A stretch of 64,000 nt of DNA from contig NC_087253.1 of assembly GCF_037042905.1 (NCBI RefSeq), positions 5,895,501 through 5,959,500 of the forward strand. The letters are read 5' to 3'. How positions within the stretch are numbered: position 1 is the stretch's first letter; every line of letters starts with the position of its first letter. Both the position numbers and the translations under genes were made by a program. This DNA is from Lytechinus pictus (lineage: Eukaryota; Echinodermata; Echinoidea; Temnopleuroida; Toxopneustidae). Below the pieces are notes generated by a model. It was not told the DNA's origin. It did no database searches and saw only the letters and a program-made list of their open reading frames with translations. Below, piece after piece: positions 1-10,538 of this stretch.

Positions 1-404
1 CATTAAAGATTAAGAAAGTTATTTAAATCTAAACTTTTTTAATTTGTGACGTCATATACGAGCAGCTGCCCCATTTGTTATGTAATGTAAAATTTACAAA
101 TTTTAAGTTTTGTATGGTCCACGATGACCTAAAATTTTTCTTTTTCGGGGATTGGATGTGAAATAATCTGTCTATTGATAATTATAGTCCTACTTAAAGT
201 ACAATAAGACTCACTTTAATTTCTATAGGAAAATGATATTTTATTGATTTGTTTTTTAATTCACGATACAGAACATCGGAAGTTGCGATGACGTCACAAA
301 TCAAAAACCTAAAATTTGTAATACGGGTCACCGATCTGATGGATTTGCCTCAAAACCTGACCAATACTGTTGGAATGGAATTTTTGTCAGGGTGAACTTC
401 CCTT
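1..404. repeat. TTAA-flanked MITE, GTCAGGGTGAACTTCCC subfamily, cut by window start
   Basis: The right end GTCAGGGTGAACTTCCCTT abuts TTAA (405-408). The interior (gtgacgtcatatacgagcagc, then gatgacgtcacaaatcaaaa) recurs at 7287-8140 and 58530-59015, which defines the family. The left end is outside the window. No coding potential is seen. Confidence 0.7.
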
Positions 405-535
405 TTAAAATCTCTGACGGGAGTTTCCTGATCATTAGTAAATAATATATATGAACAGAATAGCCATGATCTTTGGGGAAAAATTGGTTGATGCTTGAAG
501 CTGTTCTCCCCTACTTTGAATAAACAATTATTTCA

Positions 536-780
536 CCGTATTTCCCTATTTTATTTGATTTATTTATTTTCACATTCCAATAACAAAAGTATGTACAAGT
601 GTAATCATTTTTTTTCTTAACATAACATAACAATAAGCAAATGACATAATTAATAACATATGCATATATACAATCTAACAATCTAATTGAAATATATTTA
701 TACCTGATAAATTTCTTTTTTTTTATTATAAAAACAAATAGCAGAAAAATTGTATATATACATATATCGACATAATACAT
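536..780 (-). repeat. Possible 3' tail of a non-LTR retroelement (antisense)
   Basis: Read on the minus strand, the block ends in a run of AAATAAATAAATCAAATAAAA type after a T-rich, codon-poor region. This resembles the LINE tails at 7729-8072 and 18596-18935. The 89-codon minus-strand reading frame here is low-complexity and looks like 3' UTR. Weak call. Confidence 0.3.
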
Positions 781-884
781 TTTGAAATGTGGGAGACCTT
801 CATCTTAAGCTTAGAGCTTGAAATTGATAAAGGCCTGAAAGGAAAGGGGAAGGAAAATCAGACAAACAGTGCAATAAAAGAGAC

Positions 885-1765
885 TTATCTTTTATTGCAA
901 AAAATAGGAACATTGCATGTGAACCACAATAAATGGTGGGGATGAATGATAAATTTGGAATAAAAACATGATAAAAAAGATTGAAAAAAAGAGAAAATGA
1001 TTCGTGCCTGGCACGCGGCACATCATTCAACCTAATTCGATTTTTGTCATATTTTCATTTATTATTATAATTATTTCATTTAATTTCCTTATTTTATTCT
1101 ATTACATTTTTGGGGGGAGGGGACAATTTGACAACAAAATTAATTGAGTTTTATTTGGAGGAACCCCCATTTAATTCACTTCATATATTTATACAAATTT
1201 AGAGGAACAGCTATAGGGCAAAACACTATCCAAAATGTTTTGGAAAGCTTAACTTTTGCTTGAAACACGAGGCCAGTTCTTCATGTTCTTATAATCGGAC
1301 ACTTATCTTTAAAACATTGCAGGCCCATATTTTAAAGCTAAATGAAAGTAGTTGCAGTAAAACACTAATTTCGTGAGAAAGCCTGTATAAAACCAAGGTT
1401 AAGTATGACTATATCATCGTGGATCTAGATCTGGTACAGTTACATAAACTGAACTTTGCGAAATCATAAAATCTCAGCTGAAATACGATCACACTGAAGA
1501 TCGCCAACGCAGATAGGCACACGTGGGACAGTGTATTATTATTGCTGGAATAAAGACCCGACGGAAGTGACCGAATCCGCGCTTATTTCTCAGCAATTAC
1601 ACAATTTCTTCGAGAATCCTTTGGCACATATTTTTTATTCATACAAACAGACACTTGGGTGGTCATTATATTAGATTCTGTAAAAAGTCATTTTGAGATC
1701 GTTACCAGAACTGGAATTTACCTTTAATTCGAGCATTCTGATATTTCATTCACTTCGCTTCACTT
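885..1765. repeat. Tandem segmental duplication, copy A
   Basis: Landmarks shared in order with 1795-2545: a GCATTGCAT start, ttgaaaaaaagaa, ttcgtgcc, a poly-G tract followed by acaaaattaa, gggcaaaac, catgttcttataatcggac, and cattcacttcg. Copy A carries about 370 bp (1345-1715) that copy B lacks. No gene is seen in it. Confidence 0.65.
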
Positions 1766-1794
1766 GATGCTGGAGACAGTTATCCCTAATTTGA

Positions 1795-2545
1795 ATTTTT
1801 TTTTTTGCATTGCATTTCCCGATTTCATTTGAATCCCAATAAGGTTATGGGAACGGATGATGAATTAGGAACATAAACAAGATAAACTGATTGAAAAAAA
1901 GAAGAAGAAAATCGTTCGTGCCAGGCGTGAGGCACATTCATGAGTCAACCCGATCCGGGTTTTTCTCATTTATGTATTTTGTCTATTATTCTTCTTATTC
2001 AATTTTATTTTATATAGTTATCGTTATTGTTTCGCTTTTTTTTCGCGGGGGGGGGGGGGGGCTATTTGAGAACAAAATTAACTGAATTTATATGGGAAAG
2101 ACCTCATTTAATTTACTTGATACAAAAATACAAGAACGGGGCAAAACTTTAACCAACATTAATAAGAAAGCTTGAATTTTACTTAAAAGCATGATGCCCA
2201 TTTTTCATGTTCTTACACAGCAAAAACTGTGGTGTTAACCGGTGTACATAGAGGACCACACCAGCTGTTTTACTCCGGTGTTAAATTGACAGTGTTAGTT
2301 TAACACCCATAGGTGTTATTACAACACCTTTGTATGTTACATTTACACTCTTTGGTGTCATGTTCAATCTCTAGGGTGTAATTTTAACACCTCAGGGTAT
2401 GGTCCTCTATTAACACCAACTGGTGTCAGTTTTAACACCACAGTTTTTACAGTGTATAATCGGACATTCATAATTTAAAATCTTGCAAGTCCATATTTCA
2501 ATTCAAGCATTTTGGTATTTTATTCATTTACGCACTTCGTTTGTT
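1795..2545. repeat. Tandem segmental duplication, copy B (with inserted MITE)
   Basis: Second copy of the segment at 885-1765. It is diverged but collinear, and is interrupted at 2216-2454 by a TA-flanked MITE. The 64-codon plus-strand frame at 1891 runs through the low-complexity part and is not conserved in copy A. Confidence 0.65.
2216..2454. mobile_element. TA-flanked MITE (239 bp), GGTGTTAA family, copy 1
   Basis: Ends CACAGCAAAAACTGTGGTG and CACCACAGTTTTTACAGTG are inverted repeats flanked by TA on both sides. The inside is a mosaic of short GGTGTTAA/TTAACACC motifs. The empty site is present in the neighbouring duplicate (about 1287-1300, gttcttataatcgg) and shows a 2-bp TA duplication, as for Tc1/mariner-type insertion. 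Confidence 0.85.
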
Positions 2546-2689
2546 CATATAATTTATGACTTTAGCATATCCATAACAATGAATGTGCATGAACGTGAAA
2601 ATACTAGCCAAGTTAATTTGCATTACCATCATTGTTATATGGTTAAGGTTTAAGAATGAACGTAAACATGGTAAAAGTAACACCGAAGC

Positions 2690-2777
2690 CTCCTTTGGCA
2701 AGGTGTCAATCCACACTTTGCCCCTCTCCACACAGGTATTAAATGGGTACCCGGTAGAATGTGAAAACCTAATGTAG
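2690..2777 (+). repeat. SINE fragment, left part, interrupted by a MITE
   Basis: Shares the SINE body seen at 3109-3390 (atccacact, ccacacaggt, aatgggtacccggtag). It continues after the MITE at about 3021-3100 (tatgcctagtctggg, ggagtgcatacattgtg), so the MITE at 2780-3018 probably inserted into this SINE. Confidence 0.5.
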
Positions 2778-2779
2778 TA

Positions 2780-3018
2780 CACTGTAAAAACTGCGGTGTT
2801 AAAACTGACACCAGTTGGTGTTAATAGAGGACCACACCGTGAGGTGTTAAAACTACACCCTAGAGATTAAACATAACACCAAAGCGTGTAAATGTAACAA
2901 CCAAAGGTGTTGTAATGACACCTATAGGTGTAAAACTAACACCACAAATTCAACACCGGTGTAAAATAACTGGTGTGGTCATCTATGTACACCGGTTAAC
3001 ACCACAGTTTTTGCTGTG
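2780..3018. mobile_element. TA-flanked MITE (239 bp), GGTGTTAA family, copy 2
   Basis: Starts CACTGTAAAAACTGCGGTG, ends CACAGTTTTTGCTGTG, with TA on each side (2778-2779 and 3019-3020). It has the same length as copies 1, 3 and 5 and lies in the orientation of copies 3 and 5. Confidence 0.85.
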
Positions 3019-3108
3019 TATGCCTAGTCTGGGAACTACCTCCCAGGGAGTGAAGGGAGTGCATACATTGTGTGCAGGCTTGCAAGGATCCATTATTCAG
3101 CCGGATAA

Positions 3109-3390
3109 TGGGTGCGTCGTGGTCTAGTGGTTCTGACTCTCGCCTTTGAAACAGAGGGTCGTGTGTTCGAATCGTAGCCATGGCGTATTTTCCTTCAGCA
3201 AGAAATTTATCCACACTGTGCTGCACTCGACCCAGGTGAGGTGAATGGGTACCCGGCAGGAGTAATTCCTTGCATGCACTGAGCGCCGGTGATGGTAGCT
3301 CGAGCTAAAGCCGGGGTAATAATAGCAGCGCTTTGTATCCTCTGGCAAAAAGCGCTTTATAAATCCAACTATTATTATTATTATTATTAT
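3109..3390 (+). repeat. tRNA-derived SINE with (ATT)n tail
   Basis: The head has a pol III A-box-like gtggtctagtggttctgac and a B-box-like gtgttcgaatc. The body contains ggtgaatgggtacccggcag and gctcgagctaaagccggggt, and the 3' end reads aagcgctttataaatccaac followed by ATT repeats. This is the usual tRNA head, body and LINE-like tail plan of a SINE. Body fragments recur at 2690-2777 and, inverted, near 32560-32615. Confidence 0.8.
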
Positions 3391-3900
3391 AAAATCATCT
3401 ACAATGTAAACATGGTAAAGCGCTTTGAATCACGGAGTATTTTTTTTTGAGCAGGTATTTCGGCATTTATTAATAATAATAAATCATAATTACAAATTTA
3501 TAACAATGATATAACATCAAACATACATAATGATCAAATTACAAAGGTGACAATTGTATAGATATAGACATAATTCATGTAAACAATAACAAATGAATTT
3601 AAATGCAGAGGCCAGCTATCGTAAGCTGAAAACTTGAAATAATAGCAGCTTGAAATAATAGTATTAAGCGCTATATAAATGTAACTATTATTATCATTAT
3701 TATTATTGTTAGTATTATTAATATTATTATTGTTATTATTATCATTGTTATTGTTATCATTAATATTATTATGATGATGATGATGACTATTATTATTATT
3801 ATTATGATCATCAGTATTATTATCATTAGTAGTAGTAGTAGTAATAGTAGTAGTGTTATTATTATCATGATGATTTTTGTTATTATTACTATAGGAAACA
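3391..3900. repeat. AT-rich retroelement remnant and TTA/ATT microsatellite
   Basis: 3460-3660 is A/T-rich with retroelement-3'-like sequence, and another aagcgctatataaatgtaac SINE-type end lies at 3665-3690. 3690-3870 is an imperfect TTA/ATT/ATC array. The Asn/Ile-rich minus-strand frames at 3534-3958 are translations of this array and not genes. Confidence 0.6.
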
Positions 3901-5451
3901 ATTTTTTCCCTAAAAGATGCATCCAGCAATTTAAATGATTTTGTAAACCGTTATTCATTCGTAAAGAGCGAATCCTATCGCATTTGATGTGCTAAGATAT
4001 CTTTCTCACCACATATTGTATCGATTTTTTTTCTTAAAAACTGCAAATTTGTTCTTGGCAACCTGAAAAGTACAAGAAACATTTTAGATATCGGGGGGGG
4101 GGGGGGGGGGTAGGCAAAGGGGCAATCGCCCATATGATTTTGCAAGTAGTGATAATGAATGAGGGATGGGGGTAAAAAAAAATAGGGGGAAAAGGGGAAA
4201 AGAAGAATATAAAAAGCAAAAGTCTTGGCCATGTGTAGCTGTAGGATATCTATAAAGTCAAATTGAGGAAAAAATATGACGTCATCTAGAGGTCGTCCCC
4301 CTCTCCTCTATTGAACTATCCGGACGATGCCCCTGCCGGATATACTTAGCAGTAGAGTATGATCATTATGGTATTTTAAGAAGAGACTGATTTTAATACA
4401 TTCATTTATCGCGGAAAGTATTTTGAAACGAAATTTGATTTTAAGAAAGACACATTTATTGAATGATATTTCTGTACAAAGAGTGTAGGTCATTTGTTAT
4501 TGTTAAGTGTTTACTTCACAACTTGCTAATAATGCGTCTTGTCTCAATGCAGTGACATCTTGTAAAATATTAATATTTATCTTTGAATTCCAAACTACCG
4601 ATAAAATCGGGGAATGGCATGGATACAGCTAAATCTCTTCTTGTTTACAAGATCTCAGCGTGGGAAAACAAACCAAGATAATAATTAGGGAGTGGAAGAA
4701 AAAAAGCGACATGCTTTCAGCATTCTTTGTGTGTGTTTTTAAATGAAATCTAAGACACATCTATTTCATTAAGAAAAAACAAATAATATCGATTTGATTT
4801 CATGGCCGCATTCCATTCCACCAGATATGGTCATTAATTTGCGATCATCTATAATTTAGATATCAAGGAAACATATATTCATTCTGAATTACAAACAAAT
4901 TGTATTAGTACAATAGTGATATATTATTGAATTTAAATTGAATGGTAAAGAGAGGGGAAGAGAGAGGGAGAGAGAGAGAGAGGGGGGCAATAAGAATATA
5001 TTTTTCCTTTACATCTTACATGTCTTACACTCTTGAAATTGTTGTGTGGACAGTATTGCCCAACATTTTGAAGAGTGCATGTAGACGTAAATCCCAAGAC
5101 TCAAACCTCCATCAAATATCTCAAAGACTATATTGAAAAAAAAAATGAATGTCACAGCAGAATGATTTTGAGGTCATGACTATTTTACAAATTCTCACAG
5201 AGAGATACAATCTCGGTAAAAATGCAGGAAAACACCGAATTTAAGGTAATGTTTACTAAAAAGCTTCGGCGTGGGAAAATGAAAAGGTACTATACGTGTC
5301 AAACTCAAGTTTGATCAAAGGAGATTTTTTTGTTTGTTTGTTACCTTCATGATCTGATCTAAAGACATGATCGTCTTCACACAACAACATTCTATGGTCT
5401 GACACGGCCGGGCATGATCTCCCGGTTGTGAGCAACTGATCTAACACACAA
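3901..5451. other. No gene recognised; simple repeats only
   Basis: AT-rich DNA with a poly-G tract (about 4093-4110) and a GA-rich run (about 4945-4985). Reading frames are short and overlap homopolymers. I see no splice-bounded exon, RNA gene or known repeat. Confidence 0.5.
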
Positions 5452-6962
5452 ACAGGGGCGGATTCAACATTCGCCAGTGGGGGGGGGGGGGGGGGGGGAG
5501 AAAAGAAAAAAAATCACCCACATTTTTCCCGATCGGCCGCTCAAAGTTTATTTTTGTTTGTTTTTTGTTATTCTTATAAAGTAACATAAATATATTACAA
5601 TCTCATGAGCCCTATCTAAATAGTGCGAGAGCGAAGCGCGAGCTAAGATTTTTGAAATTTCATGTAGTTTGTCGTGAAAATTTAACATTCTGGGCAATGT
5701 TTGTGATCCTCAGCAAGATGATGCATATTTCAACAAGCAAATAATGCGAGCGCGAGTTGAAATCTGTTGATATTTGACCCAAACAATGGACATTCTAAGC
5801 ACTTTTGATAATCGTGAACAGGATAGGTATATAACTAAACAATGCGAGCGCGAAGCGCGAGCGGAAAAAATTGAGATTTAGACCTAAAAACGGGACACTT
5901 TATTCATGTTTTACATATCATGAAAAGGATGGGTTATTTGGTATTGATCTTCCCACATTCGCGAGCAGAAAATTTTGGATATTTCTGATCTGACACTGCA
6001 TAATTTAAGCACGTTATAAATAAAGCACCAACTGTGTATCTCAATAAACATGCACTCGAGTGTTTTAGACTTAGACCTTGAATCTGGACATTTTAAAAAC
6101 ATTTTTTTATCATGCGAGCGCGAAGTGCGAGTTGAAAATGTTTGATATTCTGATATTTCTTTCTGATAAAAAGGAACAATTAAATTATGAATTCATGAAA
6201 ATGTTATAGTTTTATTCATGGATCTTATAGGCTTAATGAGAGCGCGAAATATGTTGACATTAATGCCCCAAATTTGACATTTTAAGAACTTTTTTAATTA
6301 TGAATAGGTTGCGTGGTTTAAAATATTTTGAACAATTAATGCGAGCGCAAATCGCGAGCCGAAATTTTTGATAAACTTTTAAGAAATTAGGATTTTAAGT
6401 AGTTTGATATATAAATTATACAATTTACTCACCAATCAAAACGCAAGCGCAGCGCTAGCTGGTTTTGTCAATAAAACCTGAATAGGTCTATTTGTGAACT
6501 TTATGGAATACATAACATGCATAAAGAGAATAGATACTTGGCAAATGCGCAGCGCGAGCTTAAAATGTTTAATCTCAGACAATAAAACGGACATTTTAAA
6601 GAGCACTTTTTGAAAATCAATTTGTAAATTAAAAAGGAATGAAAGCTCGATGTCCGAGTTGAAATATGTTTTTGTATATTGACTTCAAAACTTGATATTT
6701 TAAACTCCATACTAGCCAAGTTGAGCAGGATATGTACAGTGTGTCCTATCGAGCATGCTATACGAGCGCAAAGCGCGAACGGAAATTTTATAAAGTGGCA
6801 TGAAAGATATTTCTCGATTTTTCAAGTCATCCCCTTATATTATTTTATTTACTCGTCTTCCTCCTTTTTGTTGTTCCTCTGCCTTGTTTTTTTTTCTTCT
6901 CTATTTTCCCTATTTTTCTTTTGTTTATGCTGTGGAAATGTTAGGGCATCTGCAACCCCCTA
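5452..6962. repeat. Satellite-bearing element with GCGCGAAGCGCG units, copy 1
   Basis: Begins caggggcggattcaac with a poly-G run. It then has about ten diverged ~100-bp units, each carrying a variant of aatgcgagcgcgaagcgcgagc followed by gaaaatttttgata-like sequence (units near 5625, 5747, 5846, 6111, 6236, 6340, 6442, 6544, 6642, 6763). The right boundary is uncertain. No transposase-like frame is seen. A shorter relative is at 33040-33955. Confidence 0.65.
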
Positions 6963-7286
6963 GGCCGGTGTATTTAGCCAACCATGACGATGGTTTCATT
7001 TTTGATTTGTGGGAAAATAAGGCAAGTACACAATAATTTGATGATCAGGACCCAGTAACACAAAGGTTAGTGATTAATCGCTTATTTGAAAGAATGATTC
7101 TGATTGGTTCCCAATCAGACTGCAGAGCAAAATGCGTATGCAAGGATGATATTGATAGGTCATTTCATTTAGCGATATATCGCTAACCTTATTGTGTTAC
7201 GGTGCCCTGGTCACGTACGTTATATGAACAATTTGAATCAAACGCAGTTGCTAAAACCAAACGCAACTTCAAATTCGACCAATCAA
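6963..7286. other. No feature recognised
   Basis: Between the satellite element and the next MITE. It contains a possible small inverted pair (ggttagtgattaatcgc at 7064, gcgatatatcgctaacc at 7173) that may mark another short palindromic element. Confidence 0.3.
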
Positions 7287-8140
7287 ATGGAAAGTCCATC
7301 CTGACCAAAAGTTTGTTGGAAAAATAGCACAAAAATAATAAAAAGTACTACTGGTGAAGGCTTGCGGAAAATCCATCGAATATTAATAAATCTATTATAA
7401 AAAAATGTTAAGTGTCGTCAAATAGGAGCAGCAGTCCTATTATGTTATGTAATAATTATGTAATGCAAAATTTTATCTTTTAATTGTTGGTGATGACTTA
7501 TTATTTTGTTTAGTAGTGGATGTGAAAAGATTTGTCTATTGATATACTGAAGGAACAATAAGACAAACAATTTTATCAGAAAATTGCATTTCACTTGCCT
7601 TTTTTAATCATATACGATATGTAGGAAACCGCTCGCATATAATTATGACGTCACAAATCAAATACTTATATTTTCATAACATTATAACTTTATAACTAAA
7701 TATTCTTATAACTTGTTATTCTTTGGTGGATTTCAAATTCAAATTCAAATTCAATTCAAATTTATTTATTTCACTTCCATCAATTGTACATACATGAATT
7801 GTATACCATATATAAACATAAATATTTGTATACGTTGCAAAAAAAAGAAAATAATGATACATATGTTGTAAAGAAAAAAAAATTAGACAATTTGGGCAAC
7901 ACATTGTAGGTTTTAAATAAGTATACTATTTTTTAATAGAAATTAAATTAAGATGAAAATGGAGGGACCCACTAAAAAGCAATGCTTGTACAATGTGGGC
8001 CCCTCAAAAAATAGATAACACAACAAATAACAAAATAGCAAAGTATAAATACAGATAATCAAATGATAATCAATCCTCGAACCTTCGTCAATATTTTTAT
8101 TTTTTTCAAGAAACTTTTTTGTCAGGGTGAACTTTCCATT
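7287..8140. mobile_element. TTAA MITE, GTCAGGGTGAAC subfamily, split by a LINE tail
   Basis: The left end GGAAAGTCCATCCTGACC and right end GTCAGGGTGAACTTTCC are inverted, with TTAA on the right (8141-8144). The interior matches 1-404 and 58530-59015. The run tctttggtggattt is interrupted at about 7728 and resumes at about 8075 with ccttcgtcaatattt. In 58530-59015 the corresponding sequence is continuous. Confidence 0.65.
7729..8072 (-). mobile_element. 3' end of a non-LTR retroelement, copy 1
   Basis: On the minus strand it ends ...tgaaataaataaatttgaattg with repeated TTGAAT units, a typical non-poly-A LINE tail. It is about 90% identical by eye to 18596-18935, including gggacccactaaaaagcaat and acaatgtgggcccctc. 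Only the 3' UTR is present; no reverse transcriptase remains. Confidence 0.7.
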
Positions 8141-8144
8141 TTAA

Positions 8145-8826
8145 AAGTGGCTTTTTCTTTCTGCAACGAGCTCCGATGGTGTTGACAGAATTGATTAAAA
8201 AATGTATAGATAGAGAATGTACTGGATATTGTTTATAATGTTAGGACTATTTAGTTTCAGTTCGCGTTTGGAGACTAAATGGGGCGTACAACCCTGAGTT
8301 ATCATTTTTTTTTCATCATGAGCAAGCAAAAGAATAATGAATTATAAATGAATATCTATTTCAAACGCAATCATTTGGCTCCATCAATTTCACGGTTGTA
8401 TTAATTCCGTCATCATTTTAACCGCTAAATCTTTTTAAAGCGTTTAAGGGCGTACGTGACGGTATAGTATTCTTTCGCCTTGGATCTGATATATCTTTCT
8501 GTATAATTCTTAAAGGGAAATATCAACGCACTTAAGCACTGATTTCGTGTCATATGCATATATTGATATTTTCGTCTTGAAATTTATGAATGAATGACAA
8601 ATTAATTAATAAAATATACGTATTCACGAATGTATACATTGATTACCTTGATGAAGCATTAATTTTGTCATGTGATATATTCATTTTTCCCAGTATAGAT
8701 TGCTTGGAAGATTAGTCTACCAAGCAATTAACCTATTCATCTCGTACTTATTTCTGTATTTGCTCATTTCACTATTCACTCACTTCATTTAATTCATTCA
8801 TTCATCCATCTATCGATTCATTATAT
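8145..8826. other. No gene recognised
   Basis: AT-rich sequence ending in CATT-type short repeats (8770-8820). No exon, RNA gene or defined repeat is seen. Confidence 0.4.
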
Positions 8827-9230
8827 GAAGAGCTCACTTGCAAAAGGGGTTAGGTCTATTTTTCATCAAATTTGATTTTTTGGTCTCAATGTATAGATTT
8901 TTAGTAGCTCTATAAGATGATACCAAAGAAAAGTTGAAATTCCTATTTAAACGTGATAAAAAATGGCAAAGAAAAATCACCTTTTTTTAAAAAAGGGGTT
9001 AGGTCCATTTTAGTTTAGTTGCAAAAGGAATTAGGTCCACACCGAATTTTTTTGGAAAAGAATATTTAAAAAAATATGAATAAAGGTAGATTTCTTTTAT
9101 ACCCAATTTTATGTTGTCATGGTAGGGAATCTTGAAAATTTAGTTTCGCATAAGAATATGCAATATAGGAGAATTAAAAAAAAAAGATTTTCTTGGAGTG
9201 GACCTAACCCCTTTTGCAAACAAACTCTTC
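8827..9230. mobile_element. 404-bp palindromic-ended element, tandem copy 1
   Basis: Starts GAAGAGCTCACTTGCAAAAG and ends CTTTTGCAAACAAACTCTTC, forming a terminal inverted repeat. GGTTAGGTC recurs inside in both orientations. No coding frame. Confidence 0.7.
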
Positions 9231-9231
9231 T

Positions 9232-9633
9232 GAAGAGCTCATTTGTTAGGTCCATTGTTCTTAAATTTTATTGTTTTCTGTCTCAAAACCTCTAAATTTT
9301 TAGTCGCTTTGATGAAAACAAAGAAAATTTGAAATTTACATGAAAACATGAAAAAAGTGGCAAAGAAAAATCACTTTTTTAATAAAAATAGATTGGATTC
9401 ATTTCACTTGCAAAAGGGCTTAGGTCCACAGTGATAATTTTTAAAAGAATTTATAGAAAAAAAATGAAGACAGGTAGATTTCTTTTATACCCAATTTTAT
9501 GTCCACATGATAGGGTAGTACATCATAACAATTTAGTTTCTCATAAGAATATTGCAGTAAGTGAGAATAAAAAACATGGTTTTTCTCAGAATGGTCCAAA
9601 GTGGACCTAAGCCCTTTTGCAACTAAACTCTTC
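9232..9633. mobile_element. 402-bp palindromic-ended element, tandem copy 2
   Basis: Same start and end motifs as 8827-9230, one base downstream of it. Both copies share a central aaatggcaaagaaaaatcac-type segment and tagatttcttttatacccaa. They are diverged, so the duplication is old. Confidence 0.7.
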
Positions 9634-9807
9634 ATTTTTAAAAATTCGTTTATCAATTAATTACTTAGAATTAAAATTGATTCATTCATCCATCCATCCA
9701 TCTACCATTTACCTACCACTCTATCTCCACCTAGAAAAAGCGATTGGAGACGTGTAATTTTGCCTACGTATTTTGCACAGCAACATATATTATTATTATC
9801 ATTATTA

Positions 9808-9810
<3 letters not shown>

Positions 9811-9856
<46 letters not shown>
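9811..9856. repeat. (TA)n microsatellite
   Basis: About 22 perfect TA repeats. The Ile/Tyr-alternating frame across it (9760-9987) is an artefact. Confidence 0.95.
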
Positions 9857-9858
<2 letters not shown>

Positions 9859-10446
9859 TTTATCCATTATCTAATCGATCAATCAATAAATTATTCGTTA
9901 ATTCATTTATACATTCATTCTTTCTTTCTCTCTTTCATAAATTCATACACTAATTTATACTTTATTTATACAATTCCGTTACATTAATATTCCCTTTTTC
10001 CATTTTTATTAATACCTTAGAAAGATTAGGGGAGATAGGAAGAGAAAGACACTAAGATTGAGGGCGGGAGGGGGGGGGGGGGGTGTAGAGAATAGATAAA
10101 AGTAAATGCGATCAATCTGTTTACATTTGTTCAAATGTGTTCAATTTTTCTTGGTATCTTTCAAATGATGTTTTGTTTAGTTTAATTTATTTTCGTTTTA
10201 ATTTTTACATTAATTAATTTGTACAGATTAGTTTAGAATGCCTAAGGCATTCTTTTGTTCTGTTATGCAACGTTTTGGGGATGGTGGTGTTAGCAATAAC
10301 GGTGTGCATTGAAATAAGTTTCATTCGTTATAAATACATCTGAATTATACCCCCTGAAATATATTCAGAACAAGTAAAGACAAGTTCAAAGGTTAATCGG
10401 TGTAAATAGTTTGATATGCTACTTTTGTTCTCTTCGTTTTTCAGCG
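9857..10446. other. No gene recognised
   Basis: AT-rich spacer with a poly-G tract near 10071-10083. It ends directly at the tRNA gene. Confidence 0.4.
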
Positions 10447-10519
10447 GCCTCGTTAGCGCAGTAGGCAGCGCGTCAGTCTCATAATCTGAAGGTCGTGAGT
10501 TCGATCCTCACACGGGGCA
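10447..10519 (+). tRNA. tRNA-Met(CAT): Elongator tRNA-Met (CAT)
   Basis: A 73-nt cloverleaf without intron. The acceptor stem GCCTCGT pairs with ACGGGGC (one G-T wobble) and the discriminator base is A. The D arm is GCGC/GCGC, the anticodon loop is CTCATAA with CAT at 10480-10482, and the T loop is TTCGATC within a GTGAG/CTCAC stem. The sequence is nearly the same as the vertebrate elongator tRNA-Met. The internal promoter boxes (ttagcgcagtagg and gagttcgatcc) are intact. The eight-T tract 12 bp downstream supports a live pol III gene rather than a SINE head. It would carry methionine to internal AUG codons. Confidence 0.96.
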
Positions 10520-10530
10520 GGCTGCTTCAA

Positions 10531-10538
10531 TTTTTTTT
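10531..10538 (+). terminator. RNA polymerase III terminator of tRNA-Met
   Basis: Run of eight T on the coding strand, 12 bp past the tRNA 3' end. This is the normal pol III stop signal. Confidence 0.85.

Noticed and set aside
3534..3958. 131- and 95-codon minus-strand frames rich in Asn or Ile
   Set aside because: They are two frames of the same TTA/ATT microsatellite and would also occur in any ATT array.
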